A stretch of DNA of 64,000 nt from Hymenochaete sp. R1 (lineage: Eukaryota; Basidiomycota; Agaricomycetes; Hymenochaetales; Hymenochaetaceae), in NCBI GenBank assembly GCA_019400425.1, contig JAFREE010000017.1, positions 124,001 to 188,000 on the forward strand, in the 5' to 3' direction. This document shows positions 1 to 14,381 of this stretch, piece by piece. The position numbers and the translations under genes are program-made. The notes beneath the pieces are model-generated. The model was not told the origin of the DNA, did not search any database, and worked only from the letters and a program-made list of their open reading frames with translations. Position 1 is the stretch's first letter, and each line of letters starts with the position of its first letter.

Positions 1-828
1 GCTCCGTTCGTTTTCCCACGTCATCAGACTTTTGCGTCGTATGACTCCCGGGTGGTGCTTGTGCTTGTGCTTGAAGGGGAGAGACGAGTAATTTCGGTTC
101 GATAGGGACTTTGGGCTTGGGGCTTGGGGTAGATGTATGTTTTGTACGTTGTGTTGTGCTATACGTTGTGTTTTTCGTGTTTTTTGTGTTTTTTGAGTGA
201 GGGGGAAGTGCTGTTCGATGTTCGCCGGATGGGTGCGATGTTCGACGGGCGATGGGACGAGCAGTGGCAGTACTAGTACAAGTAAATTCAAAGTGGGACT
301 TGGGCGACTCGGGACTCGGTAAATTGTCGAAAATTATTACCGCTCTGTTTTTTCTTTTCCTTTCCTTTCTTCTCTCTTTCTCTCTTTCTCACTTTTGTTT
401 TGTTTTGTTTTTTGTGTTTCTCGATTTGCTTCCTACTTCTGAATGCTCGTAATACCACAATGCATTGTATTTTCAGCTCGTTGCTCTCTCTGCAGGAGGG
501 GAAGAAGAGGAAGAAAAGGAAGGATTTGTCCGAGTCTGCTTCACACCCACACTCATTCTTTCTGGGAGATCAACAACGTCTATGCATCGGCATCGGTGCA
601 TCGACTTCGGTTTTAATATCGAGGTTGTCGATCATCAATGCTCTCTCGTCGTCATGAACGGAGTCGTCGTGTAATATATCCTTGGGTGTAAAAGAAAAAG
701 AAAAGAAAAAGAAAAAGAAGAGAGCCAACGAGAATGTCCACCTTCCAGCATTCCAACCGTCCCGACCGCCCCAACCGTTAACTTGCCAGTACGCCGTACA
801 CATACGACCACACATCCATTCTCATCAA
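1..828. other. No confident gene; CT/GT-rich and purine-tract DNA
   Basis: The first frame on the + strand is open from base 1 to a TAG near base 105, so this could be the 3' end of a gene lying to the left, but 34 codons are too few to support it. The rest is GT-rich (about 120-200), CT-rich (about 350-420) and has an A/G tract near 690-723. It separates that edge from the 3' end of the MFS transporter gene on the minus strand. I see no convincing coding signal. Confidence 0.5.
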
Positions 829-3800
829 TCATACCCCACTCCACGACCTCCTCGGCGAGTTCCCAACCTCACGCCCATGTCCATGTCCAAGCCAATGCGC
901 AGAAGCAGAAGCATGAGACCTCGGAACGCTCCTAGCCGACCCACCGATCACGTCCGACTCGAGGTCCATCCCCCCGTCGTTCGACTCGAACGTGGACAGT
1001 CTACGTCGGCTACGTTGGAAGTTCGCTCGCGGAGAGGATCGTGTGATGGGTATGCTGTTGTTGTTGTCGTTATTGTTGTTGGCACTGCGCTCGTGGAGGT
1101 TGGTGGGGGTTCGTTGGTCTGTGTTTGAGGAAGAAGAGGACGAGGTATCTTCGATGTCGTCGTCGTCGTCGTCGTTCTTATTGTCGTCTTCGTCGCTTGA
1201 GCTGAATTCGAGTCTGTTCTTGTGGGTCGAGGTGTAAGAAGTCGAAAGAGCGGTGGGTGTTGGCTGTGAAGTGAGATCGTTGACGATGCGTTGCTCCGCA
1301 TCGGGAGGTTCCAGTGCATTATTCACGTTGTGCGAGCTCGTTTTCCGTTTTGCTTCCAATCGCTGGTCTTCGAGGGCTTTCTCAGGAATCTACAGATTGA
1401 TCGAAAACTATTAGCCGTAGTCAAAAAAAAAAGATAAATAGATGGTGGTATGCGTACCGGCAGTCTCACTACATAAGCAGCCAGCGTCGAACAACTCGCA
1501 TACACGAACACCGCTCTCAAAGCAATCGCATACGAGTCCCTCGCGTGTCGCTGCACTTCCGGCGGGAGGTCTGCAACCAGCTTTGATGAGTGCCTGATAG
1601 CGCGGATGAGGTCGTCGGAACCTTCAGAATTGATACGTGCACGCAGCTCGCGGTCGAGGATGGTTTGGAAGATCGAAGAGGCGATACCGACTCCGCCGAC
1701 TTGACCTAATCCGCGGAAGAGCTGACCAAAACCGGTGCCGACTGCCATGACGGAATCTGGAACGATGGCTTAGAATGGAATTTTGAATAAGTGCGCGGAT
1801 CTTACGAGGTATGTGAGCCAGTAAAGCGACTGGGATAAACGCTGTAAGATGTCTGCTTTATCAGAGAACATAAAATGAAACGTACTCAAAGTTGTCTGTA
1901 GCGATGGAAATGGTACAATTGGAAATCATCTACTCCTTGTGGCAGAAGTACTCACTTGCAAGACGACGGCATTTCCGAAGCCAAGGGGGATCTGACATAG
2001 ACTTAGAATTTTAATCAACACTGGTATGGATAGCAGCTCACAATACTGAACCACATCTGGAACCAGTTCGAGTTTTCGCGTAGAAAAGTGATGGACAAAG
2101 CTCCAATGAAGGGGAAAGTACCGAAGATAAGGTTGATGAGCTTGTACTTTCCCGTTCGATGCATCATATACCTAGTCGTGAAATGGATCGTAAGCACAAG
2201 AAGGACGACTATTAACTAGAACTGCTTGCCCTGCGAAGAGAGATCCCAGAGACATTGATACGCTATTCGGTAAGAGATGGGCACCTGAAACAGAACGACT
2301 TTTAATAACGCATATGCAAGGTAATGCACCTACGTACCAGCAGTGCTCGCGTTTGTCAATGCAACAGTTTCGAACCACATCGGAAAGAAGTACATGACAG
2401 CAAAATTACAGTTTGCGACGAGAAAATTTTGACAACCGATGAGCACTGGTATCTTTTGTCGGAGTAAGAATGGAGCAAGAACAGGCTCAGGTGCGAAAAG
2501 AAGTTCGAAAAGGACAAATAATACGAATAAAACAGCTGAAATCGTCAGTGGTACGTATACTCTTGGTTCATTCCACTATGGACAATACTGTCAGATGGAT
2601 TTGGGAAGAATTCGTGAAGACTTACTTCGTGCTGATCATTATATTTATTGCTTAAGAAAACGAGGAAGGAGAGCACCTAATGTGCGATTAATACAAGTTC
2701 CAAAGGTCGTGAAGGCTATGACTTACGGAGCCCAGAAGAGTAAATGTCCCACCATAGTCGACCCGTTTAAGCACGTCCTTGGCACTTTTCCCTTTTCCCT
2801 ATGTAGATATTTCAGTTATGTGTTTAATATCCACATGAGGGTGCTTATCTTACGGGCGTCGAATAGGTCAAATTTGCACTAGTGAGCAGCAAAGAAATGA
2901 CGAAAAGCGGCAACTGGATGAGGAACGCCCATCGCCATCCAACTCTTCAGGTGCTTCCACGTCAAATTTGATTCATTGAATGTCTAAGCCACTCACCTAT
3001 CACTTATGAAACCACCTATTGGTCCTCCTAAGCCCATTCCGAGCTGTTTCACGTTACTTCAGAGTGAAACGGAAAGTTTGAATTAGTAGAGTTACGTACC
3101 CCGTTGAAAACATTTGCTACGCCTTGTGCTAATCCTCGAGACTGGGAAAGTAAGAATCCCGGATAGGAGAGATGACATCGAGGGAGTCAGACGTACGCGT
3201 ATGCTATACATGTCGCTCACGATGATCCTTAATTCGCATTTTCATTAACGGCGGTAATTTTCCACAAGCCAGATTACTCACTGTGATGTCGTGAAGATGC
3301 CACCACCACCCAAACCACTCAACTTGACGCAAGTTTTAGTTCCCTTGGGCTATTAAAAACAGAAAAAATCCATTCCACATACGAAGCGAGACACAATGAG
3401 CATTTCCATGTTTTGGGATAGTCCACAGGCAAGAGTCCCAAGTCCCGCTGATAATACAGCGACTTGATTGGCCCCTCGACGTCCTAAGACATTGCACAGT
3501 CGACCATATAGCGGAGCTTATGGCGCTTCGTGAGAAATAGTACAGTGACACAGCTATATCCTTACTGAAAGTGCATGTTGCAAGCAGGTAACTAGAAACG
3601 GAACGTCAGAAAGGCACGGCAGGAAATACTTCGGTACAAGAACTTACGAAGTGCCGAGCCAACTGGCTTGATTTGATTTCTTGAATTCAGATGAGATGGA
3701 TGATAGCACTGGAGCTGTGTCAAATTCATATCTCAAATGCCTTCATGGCACTCACAGGTCGCAACGAGTGTAGCTGCCGGATTCATTAGTAGTCGTAGGG

Positions 3801-4092
3801 GCTCCTTTAACTCACGAAATGACTCACTATTTAATGACTTCAAAAGTAATACACATCGGAATCAGATTTAAAACGGGTTCCCACTCGCGCGAGGGACGCT
3901 CACCGAAAGAAAAGTTGCTGTCCATATGCCAGCTAAGATAGCGTATCTGTTTGACCGAGCAATCTCTAATGGACCTGGCCTGACCTTGACATCCTTCACG
4001 GCCAACTGCACTGGAGCTGTGGGTGCACCGGGAGGCACCGCAGCAAGATTAGCATTGCGCAACAACGGCGAGCGTTCATTGTACTCTGTCAT
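829..4092 (-). CDS. MFS transporter, vacuolar basic amino acid (VBA) type
   Basis: A many-exon gene for a major facilitator membrane transporter, probably moving amino acids or drugs across the vacuolar or plasma membrane. The start at 4092 opens with the short N-tail MTEYNERSPLLRN, which precedes TM1 (RYAILAGIWTATFLS). Further exons on the minus strand read as classic family blocks: NQASWLGTSYLLATCTF (about 3565-3660), PLYGRLCNVLGRRGANQ (about 3460-3515), LSGLGGGGIFTT (about 3285-3320), RGLAQGVANVFNG, LGMGLGGPIGGFISD (about 3005-3045) and WRWAFLIQLPLFVISLLLT (about 2880-2935). The C-terminal transmembrane part lies in 1458-1748. A 68-nt intron (1390-1457) joins it to the last exon, which encodes a long hydrophilic Ser/Asp/Asn-rich tail ending at 829. 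Family membership is firm; the substrate is inferred only from resemblance to Vba proteins. It is divergent from the forkhead gene. Confidence 0.88.
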
Positions 4093-4396
4093 AGCACGCT
4101 CGATCAGCTGTGCAAGTGGAAAGAAGTCAAGGAAGGCTACAGACCATAAGACCACCACCGACATGAAAGAATTGCCAATTGCGCTGAAAGTCGAAGCTGC
4201 CGAGAACCCGCCGAATATTGTGATGACGTAACATGACTAAAATAAACTGCGTCGATGATTGGGATCGCCGATGTGAGTCCGTCCGCTATCCACAATTGAC
4301 CTTACCACACCAACGACCACACTTCCTTTCTAGCCACCACAACGTTTCTCGACGTTCATTTACACTCTCGCGCACGATTTTCTGAACGTATGATAG
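4093..4396. promoter_or_regulatory. Shared divergent promoter (MFS / forkhead)
   Basis: This 304 bp gap separates the ATG of the minus-strand transporter (4092) from the ATG of the plus-strand forkhead gene (4397), so both promoters must lie here or overlap. No obvious TATA box is seen. Runs of C/T-rich leader sequence precede the forkhead ATG. Confidence 0.55.
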
Positions 4397-5760
4397 ATGT
4401 CGTTGGAGGAACTAGACTACAGCCGAGTCGTTCGACCCTTGCACGCACTGGTTCCTGCCTCTTTTCATGATGACGAAGATGAGGACGATCCGGGCGACCC
4501 TAGCCACATCCCTTTCGACATTCACGCTCACTTCGGTCTCAGTCCTGAAATCCCTATATGCCTGGACAGTCTCGAAGACCCCCCTCCTGGTCAGAAGCCA
4601 GCATATACGTATGCGACTCTTGTCAAGCTTGCGATTTGGTCCAGTCCTCAGAGGAGGCTTACATTATCTGGCATATACCAAGCCCTGGAGGATAGATTCG
4701 CTTGGTTTAAGCACTGTGATAAACCAAATGCGTGGAAGGTGAGCAAAACAACTTAATTCATTTACGTAATAAATACTGAGTGCATGCCTCTGGCGTGAAC
4801 ATCTTGCAGACGTCCATAAGACATAGCCTATCGCTTTTGTCCGTGTTCGTAAAGCTGCCCATGGACGTTCATTATCCAGGAAAAGGCTGCTTCTGGACTG
4901 TGGACTTCTCTCGAGGGGATGGGTATAAGCGTCCTCGGAAAAGGGGCCCAGCTAGGAAACAGGAATCCAGAAAAGCCGCTCGAATTTCGTATAGTACTGC
5001 AAGTCCAACTGCGGCCTCCGCGGAAGAAAGGTCCAATTCCGAAGAAGCGACGCTTTCCGCACCTATGGAACAGGGGGCGGGACAGATCTCGGAGCTAGGA
5101 TCGAGGGCAGAAACCGGATGGAATGTCGGGTCGCAAGAATGGCAAGATGCACTTGGGCGAACAAGTCACACATTCATTCCTCAGCAGCCAAGGCTGCATC
5201 AGACACAATCTCAAACCGATGGTATCCACGAGGGCAGACTAAATGGCCCTTCTCGCGATCCAAAGTTCCGACATTATCGGATGTGCACGCACCTTTACCC
5301 GGGTGAGGAGGCGAATGGGAGCGACGATATAATAGGGTCGGGTAATGGGGGAAATGCCAGCGCCTTACTCGCAGACCTCTCCCCCAGTTCCAGTACTGGT
5401 CAATCCACGACATATGACACAACAAGTGTCACAAACGAACGACAAAAGCAACGCGCAATTTATCAGACAAGCCCACCAGCTTCCGCTTCAGTAAACAACG
5501 TGAGTCACGCACGAAGAAAGCGTAAAGGGGCCGAAGATCCTCTTTCGATTCCAACGGAGGACCCAGAACTTTTTACGCCGCCGTCTGCTTCATTTGAAGC
5601 TTATCAAACGTCTTCGGGGAATGGGTATATGTTGGATATGAATTATCCTGTGAATCAGAGCCCATTAGACGTGCCAGACGTTGCGAAGGAAGGAAGGAGT
5701 CCAGGGCCTGTTATTGACCCTGCTTTGCTTAATCCCTCGGATTCACAACTTCAATCCTGA
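4397..5760 (+). CDS. Forkhead (FOX) transcription factor
   Basis: A two-exon gene (4397-4738 and 4810-5760, phase 0) encoding 430 aa. The N-terminus is acidic (DDEDEDD at about residues 25-31). A forkhead winged-helix domain covers about residues 67-160: KPAYTYATLVKLAIW opens it, SIRHSLSLLSVFVKLP is the recognition helix region, and GKGCFWTVDF is the wing motif, followed by the basic stretch KRPRKRGPARK. The intron splits the domain just before the recognition helix. The usual recognition-helix Asn (IRHNLS) is Ser120 here. The C-terminal 270 residues are Ser/Pro/Gln-rich and probably disordered, with a second basic patch (ARRKRKG) that could be a nuclear signal. The family is certain; targets are unknown. 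Confidence 0.93.
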
Positions 5761-6425
5761 GTCCACTTTACTCTCATTCTACTTTATGGAGAAAATCTAC
5801 TACCCCTTGCCGTCCTAACGTTTCATTGTGTTCTTAGTTTCACGCCACAATACTAGCTTATAGGCACATTTGATTGCCTGCCCATTTGGAGCAAATTTAT
5901 CCCCAGCAATGCACTGTATTACACTCATAACTACGATAACTCACAATTGTTTCTCGTTCTTGGTTCTTCATCTTTAATATTTGCATGTACCTTAGCCACC
6001 GATTATGTGTAGCCCATTTCACCTGGATTGTTTGAGCAAATACAAAATAAAAATAAGTACTTTAAGTTGCAGCTAAGAGGAATCGATACATCTACTGTTC
6101 TAATTGTCCTGTCGGTACTTGCTTGCGGTGTCATCCAAATTGATCCAATGCGATTGGATTTGTGTCTTGATTGAGGTTTGGACGAAGTCATGAAGCTTAG
6201 TTATGCTTGCTTGTTGTTTTACCTCCGATTTCTCGCTGATAGCCTAGGAACTGGATTGGTAATAGGCAGGCGTGCTTCGTTCACAAGGAAGGGGTCGGAT
6301 GTGAGGATGGATGAAGAACGGATTCAAGTTATGTGTTAGTGCTCCTTCATAAATTGCAAAAAGAGCCTGATTTCTCGTATTTTGTTCCTTCTTCGGACGT
6401 TTTGCGACATATTGCTTCTTCCGTG
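5761..6425. other. Intergenic, no gene seen
   Basis: 3' flank of the forkhead gene. It is AT-rich, with scattered stops in all frames, and the short open stretches look random. No RNA gene or repeat was recognised until the inverted-repeat element that begins at 6426. Confidence 0.5.
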
Positions 6426-6839
6426 TTACTGTACCGGAATGTATTGATGAAACGGGGATTTCGACCATTACAGCCTGAGTGCATGAGACAACATGAAACG
6501 GGGTCTACATTACGCATTACATGCCCTCGGGCATGAGACGAGAGCAGGAAGCCGAACAGGGGCCGAGGATATGTCAATTATATAGATTTCCGATCTTTGG
6601 GTATGCAATAACAATGAAAATAAGGTATTCGATGGTATAGAAAGAGTAAAGAGAGAGTGAAGCATGAAAAGCCGACATGTACTCGGAACTTTATAATTTT
6701 ACTACACATATGTGGGAAATTTTTTTGCATTACATGGTCCTAGACCACATGAAACAAGCCCTCCATTACCCATTACACATGAGACGAGAAAGTCAACCAT
6801 TACCCATTACCGTTTCATCAATACATTCCGGTACAGTAA
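6426..6839. mobile_element. MITE-like element with 30-bp perfect terminal inverted repeats
   Basis: Bases 6426-6455 (starting TTACTGTACCGGAATG) are the exact reverse complement of 6810-6839 (ending CATTCCGGTACAGTAA), giving 30-bp perfect inverted repeats around about 350 bp of non-coding DNA. Inside, a subterminal motif with ATGAAAC, CATTAC and ATGAGACGAGA recurs in direct orientation near 6480-6545 and 6750-6790. If the termini are read as CTGTACCGG, the flanking dinucleotide is TA on both sides, as expected of Tc1/mariner-mobilised elements. It has no coding capacity, so it would be non-autonomous. The repeats are seen directly; the superfamily is inferred. Confidence 0.7.
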
Positions 6840-6971
6840 TAGCTTATGCATACGAACTACATTCTAATCGTGAATCGCGTCAAGGTTACGGCATAAACAA
6901 TAGCTTGAGATCGATGTTTGAAACGCCGAGCAACTCTGATACATCGGTTCAAACACAAGATGTCAAAGCAT

Positions 6972-8019
6972 CTAACACGGACATTTTTTCTTGTAGGCCG
7001 TCTCGTACTGCACCCTGAACTTCTCAACAACTCGTCTCCCAGCTGTCCCGCACGGGTATCCATATTCATATTCCTTATCCACCTCTTCCTCCATTTCCAG
7101 CTTCCTCGCAACGCTTTCCTCGCCAAACAATTCCTTGTCAATCTTCAAAAGTCCTGCAAAGAAACCTATATAGTATGCCCTGTGCGTTCTCAAGCGATTC
7201 AAAGACTGGAATCCGTCTGGGTAGTCATTTTCCTCATTGTGGAGACAAGACAAGAAGGGTCGTTTCATGATGACCATCTGCAGGAAGAACCAAAGTCCGT
7301 AGTTCAAATGAGCTGGATCGACACCACCGATGGGCGTGATGAGGACTTTCTTTCCCCCTGCTTTCGATCCGTCCTCAGCTTCTTTCAGAATACAAGCGAT
7401 GAACTCCACCCGTTTCGTTTTATCAACAATAAGTGTCTCGAGTCTCCAGTAGTGCCATGGGATTATCTCGATCGTGAGGCTGTCTTCCTCTTGCGAGCCG
7501 ACTCGGAGGTCGAAGTCGCTAAATATATGGATGGACAGTGGACACGACATTGTGTTCATTCGTACCCTTGCGGAGGCTGTGAATATCTCTATCAATGGGT
7601 GCGCTATATTGTAGGCAGTCAGTGACTGAGTTACTTGAGGAGGACATCGTTGAGGGATGAAAAGAGATGGATGACAGGACAAGGATGTTGTTGAAGGACC
7701 TTTGGACCGACGTCAATGGTGGAAGGAGAGCTGATAAGAGGGAATGAAAAAAGGAGAAACGTACTTATTGCCTATCGTCAATTTTGCTTTGACCGTTCTG
7801 GGAGTAGTATAAAATTGCTCGTAGTTCCTTAAATGCAAATGGCCAATACCCCTCATATTTACGAGCAGAGCGGTAGCTCATCGTGTAGAGTTCAAAAGGG
7901 TCTGCCTTTTCCGAATAGATTGAGCTCAAGCCCCGCTATAAATGCTAGTTAGACCCTAAGAAATGTGTTAATCGTTGTTTGACCTGCTTGGATGCCTTCA
8001 ACTCGCTGACCGTCAACAT
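6972..8019 (-). CDS. Uncharacterised protein, 203 or 290 aa depending on start
   Basis: I do not recognise this gene. The firm part is the last exon (6972-7501), joined through a short intron to 7566-7647. It reads MSSSSNSVTDCLQYS... then VGSQEEDSLTIEIIPWHYW..., 203 aa, ending KKKCPC. It has a hydrophobic stretch near LNYGLWFFLQMVIMKRPF and an acidic segment KLEMEEEVDKEYEYGY. Two further exons upstream (7794-7935, containing a run of aromatic residues around KYEGYWPFAFKELRAILYY, and 7984-8019) splice in perfect phase and would extend it to 290 aa from an ATG at 8019, only about 150 nt after the Prp4 stop. The CT-rich sequence before 7647 could instead be its 5' leader. No catalytic motif, signal peptide or clear TM segment is seen. 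The start is unresolved. Confidence 0.55.
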
Positions 8020-8170
8020 TAGAAACACTTCAGCAGTAAGCTCCTTTCTAATTTCTCCAGGTCCATAGATCTATACCACATGATACATAAGTTACTTGAT
8101 TTACACCTTTTCCTTGCCTTCTGTAACACCAACGACACCAGATTCCCCAAACACGGTCCTCCCAACCCAT

Positions 8171-10797
<2,627 letters not shown>

Positions 10798-11846
10798 GTT
10801 AGTTTCAACGAAGGTGATATGTTGGACGTATAAAGGACCGCACGATCAAGAAAGAAGCTGTGCGGAAAGAAACTGATTGCGCAGGCAGGGATAGTCTCAA
10901 GGTGAGAGAGTAACTTCGCAAGCCGAAGCGATCGAATTTCAACGTCGAAGACGCGCATCATAATCCCTTACGTAAGTCAAGCTGAGCTGAGTGAGTGAGC
11001 GGGTAGGCAGCAGGTCCCATATTTTCATACCATGACGAACATCTCATCGCTATCGCAGAAGTTGAAACTGAAGTCAAGCAGCAAATCCACCCGTAGTACA
11101 CCGACTCAGGAGTGTTCAGCTTAGTAATATTCGAGTCTATCCACGCCTTCCATCATTTCCGTCATTCGGCCTTCCCAAGGTATACTATCGAAAATTTGAA
11201 GGTAACGAGATTTACTGATGATAGCCTCGCATTTTTTGGCCGCCTTCAAGTGAAATATTTGAACCTTCTTATAAACGCGCCGAGGGATATGTTGATAGAG
11301 TTGTACCAAGACAATTCCAAATACGTTTGCTTTTACCTTGTCCACTAATCCCGATAGCCCGATGCTGGCAGCAAGAAAGAGAAGCTGGATGGACATGCGG
11401 GGTGACGCTAATATCTGAACTTTATACCATGCATTGCTCGAATGGCTTTCTTCGAGTTATCGAAAGGCCTTCTTCTGAGCCGCTATAATCAACTTCGGTG
11501 TCCTTGTTCCCTGAAGCTTGTGAGTACGCCTCGTGATGGATCGGGCTAGTTCCCTAAATGTTATGCATCCGCCGTCATCGCTCTCACTGGCTCCCGGGGT
11601 CACGCCCATTCAGTTAAGTTATACATTAATACGTTAGAATGGAGCATGTGCCGGTGTGGCTCTCGCGATATTTGTCGGAGTTTGGACCCTTGACTAAAAA
11701 TAGCAGGCATAGAACGACGCGACGCACCAATTTTAGATGCAAAGACGTCATTCCATCACTTGCTTTTAGTACACCACATCTGCGCAGCACTTATAATGAT
11801 GGCACCCAAATCCCCCCATAGGCCCCTAACTTGAATTTAAACGACG
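10798..11846. other. Divergent intergenic region (prp4 / PLD-like)
   Basis: About 1.05 kb between the start codons of prp4 (-) and the PLD-like gene (+). It must hold both promoters. Overlapping open frames near 11112-11396 on both strands look like chance. Nothing else was recognised. Confidence 0.5.
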
Positions 11847-14381
11847 ATGGCCTCAACCCATCTACAAGAACTATGCGCAAATGCGCCGTCTATTGCGTCG
11901 GAATTAGCGAGAGACCCAACGCAATCTATCGATAAAGTCATTGCACACCTCATCAAGCGATGGAAAGATGGCGCGTCGAAGAAAGACAAGAAGGAGAACG
12001 GGAAGTTGGATGAGGACGAAAGGTTGAATCGAGCTCTTGAGTGTGGCCGATTTCCGAGAAGACCATCAAATCTCTTTCTTCAGGTGCGCTTCCAGTCATT
12101 GACCATATCTAATCTTCGCGGGCAGTAATATTGATTATCATGAAGATATATGCAGATATCCTTCAGCCTATGGAATCCGAACCTTTTGCGAACCTGATCT
12201 CGCCGTCACTCACAGGCTCAAGTGGTGTCATCCCCCTTTCAATTGTTTCCGTCATCCCAGATATCATGCGTCACTACGCAGATCTGATCGTTCACGCGAA
12301 GCATGAAGTCTTCATCGCAACCAACTACTGGGAAGATTCCCATTCTGCCGCCCTTGTTTCTGACAGTCTCCGCAAGCTATCAAAAGATGCGAAAGCACGA
12401 GGCGTGAAGGATGATGAACGCGTTGTAGTCAAACTCGTATACGATCGCGGCACTCCAAAGCAGATCATCAAGAACCATGCTCTGGTTCCACCGGATAAAT
12501 GGTCTGCGGTAGGACTTCCAACTCCTGAAGAGCTCTCAGGTATACGTTTTGAGGTCTTGAACTATCATAGGCCACCGCTGGGTACATTCCACGCCAAATA
12601 CCTTGTCGTAGATCGTACGGTGGCTTGCTTGAATAGCAATAACATCCAGGACCGGCCGAACGTTGAGATGATGGTACACTTCGAAGGTCCCATCGTTGAC
12701 TCGTTCTATGACATGGCATTATATTCATGGTCAAATGCTCTGGACCCCCCGCTACCGCTTTTATCTAAACCGCCCGTTTATGGATCCGACTTCCAGTACA
12801 AATTTGGCGAAGACAACGGACATCTCAAATGTGAGGAGTATCAAAAATTCTTTGTAGCATGCGATACTGATTGAACCCTCAGATATCGACGTAGAATATG
12901 CCAGCCTGGCTGCTCGAGAGCTTCTGGGAAAGCAGCAGCAACAAGATCGCGAGGCTCAAGAACGAGGCGGAGTTGCTGGTGGAGCCGGAATTGTCGGCCA
13001 AGCCATGCACGCAGCGACCGGGATGCAAAGAGGTGACGAAGGTGCGCATGGAAAGGACGATCTTGTCGGGGAGCATCCTGCCATGCACCTTCCTGATAAT
13101 AGTACCAATCACTTGGACGATGATGATAAACGGGATGGCGATGGTCAAGCTACTACGGCTCAAGACACAGAATCGCGACAGGAGAGAGCGACAGATAGGG
13201 ATGTAGATGTGCAGCAACAACGATATAGGGACATGAATGGTTCGGAAAATCAGGAGAAGCCATCCCAACCCGACGGATTACTCCATGCTGGACCAGAAAT
13301 CCTCAGAACCGAAGAGTCCAACAGTCATAAGTCTACCTCTAACTCGTCGTTGGCAAGCAAGAATGCGTCTGAAAGCCGCGTCGAGGCAATCACTCGACAT
13401 CTAAATGCATCTACGCTGGAAGAGAAGGGGACAGCGGTTGACGACGATAGCATGGACGACTTCAAGCCACATATTCTTCACGCTCCGCATGCACCTGTAC
13501 CTATCGCAATGGCAAATCGAGCACCCAGAGGGAGTCAGTCATCCTCTTGTATTGAAAATGCGGATAGACTGACAGTTTTGAAATAGCACCTGGTCACGAA
13601 GGGTCTGACGACGTGCCTCAGAACGTGGCCTGGCTGAGTGCACTCAAGCACGCAAAGCGTACTGTTTTTATGTGCGTTAAAAATATTGTTACGACTTCAA
13701 TCGTTCATTGGGTTCCCTAGTCAAACGCCCACATTCAATGCCTCTCCAGTGATACCTGCAACAGTCGATGCGTGTCGCCGAGGAGTAGAAGTTACGTTGT
13801 ATCTCGACCTTGGCTTTAATGACCTCGGGGAGATGATACCTTTTCAAGGCGGAACGAACGAGCAGGTAGTGGCCAAAATGTACGAGGTATTGCACAAAGG
13901 GGAGGACGATGCTGCAAAAAACCTCAAGGTATACTGGTACACAGCGAAAGACCAAGCCGAACCTATCAGTGCTACGCGGAAGGCAAGAAACTGTCATGGT
14001 GAGTAGAAGCCCATCGCAAACAGGAACTCACTCTCAAATCTTCTTAACCTATTCAACAAATTAGTGAAATTCATGTGCGTCGACGACGCCATAGCCATTC
14101 TCGGAAACGGCAACCAGGACACCCAATCCTGGTTCCACTCCCAGGAGGTCAACACCCTCATCGACTCGCCCGCTCTTGCGAAAGAGTGGCTGCGCGGCAT
14201 CAACGCTAATCAGAACACTGCACGCTTTGGTCTCGTTAGCAACGAAGATGGGGTTTGGCGAGCACCGGATGATTCAGGGCGTGTTGTGCAGAGCAGCGGG
14301 ACGGAGAAAAGGGGGCTGATTAGCGGTTTGAAGGGAGTCTCGGGTGCGATAAACAGAGTCAGAGGAACAGGAGGATTTTGA
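11847..14381 (+). CDS. Phospholipase D-like protein with two HKD motifs
   Basis: Six exons (11847-12083, 12146-12830, 12883-13533, 13587-13671, 13721-13998, 14065-14381), all in consistent phase, encode 750 aa. It belongs to the PLD superfamily (phosphodiesterase/phosphatidyltransferase fold), which uses two HxK(x4)D motifs. The first is HAKYLVVD beginning at about His228, followed by NSNNIQDRPNVEMM. The second is HVKFMCVDD beginning at His645, followed by GNGNQDTQSW. The last intron lies directly after that His codon, splitting the second HKD. Between the two halves lies a disordered insert of roughly 250 residues, rich in Gln, Asp, Ser and His. No signal peptide is seen, so it is probably cytosolic or membrane-peripheral. 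The exact substrate (phospholipid, cardiolipin or nucleic acid) cannot be told. Confidence 0.87.

Noticed and set aside
6677..7018. Plus-strand 113-codon frame running out of the inverted-repeat element
   Set aside because: It crosses the terminal repeat and overlaps the end of the unknown minus-strand gene; the same residues appear in the mirrored repeat on the other strand, so it is repeat translation.
7765..8164. A separate gene between prp4 and the unknown gene
   Set aside because: The open segments upstream of 8019 would need a start inside the last prp4 exon. The exons from 8019 down fit better as optional 5' exons of the next gene.
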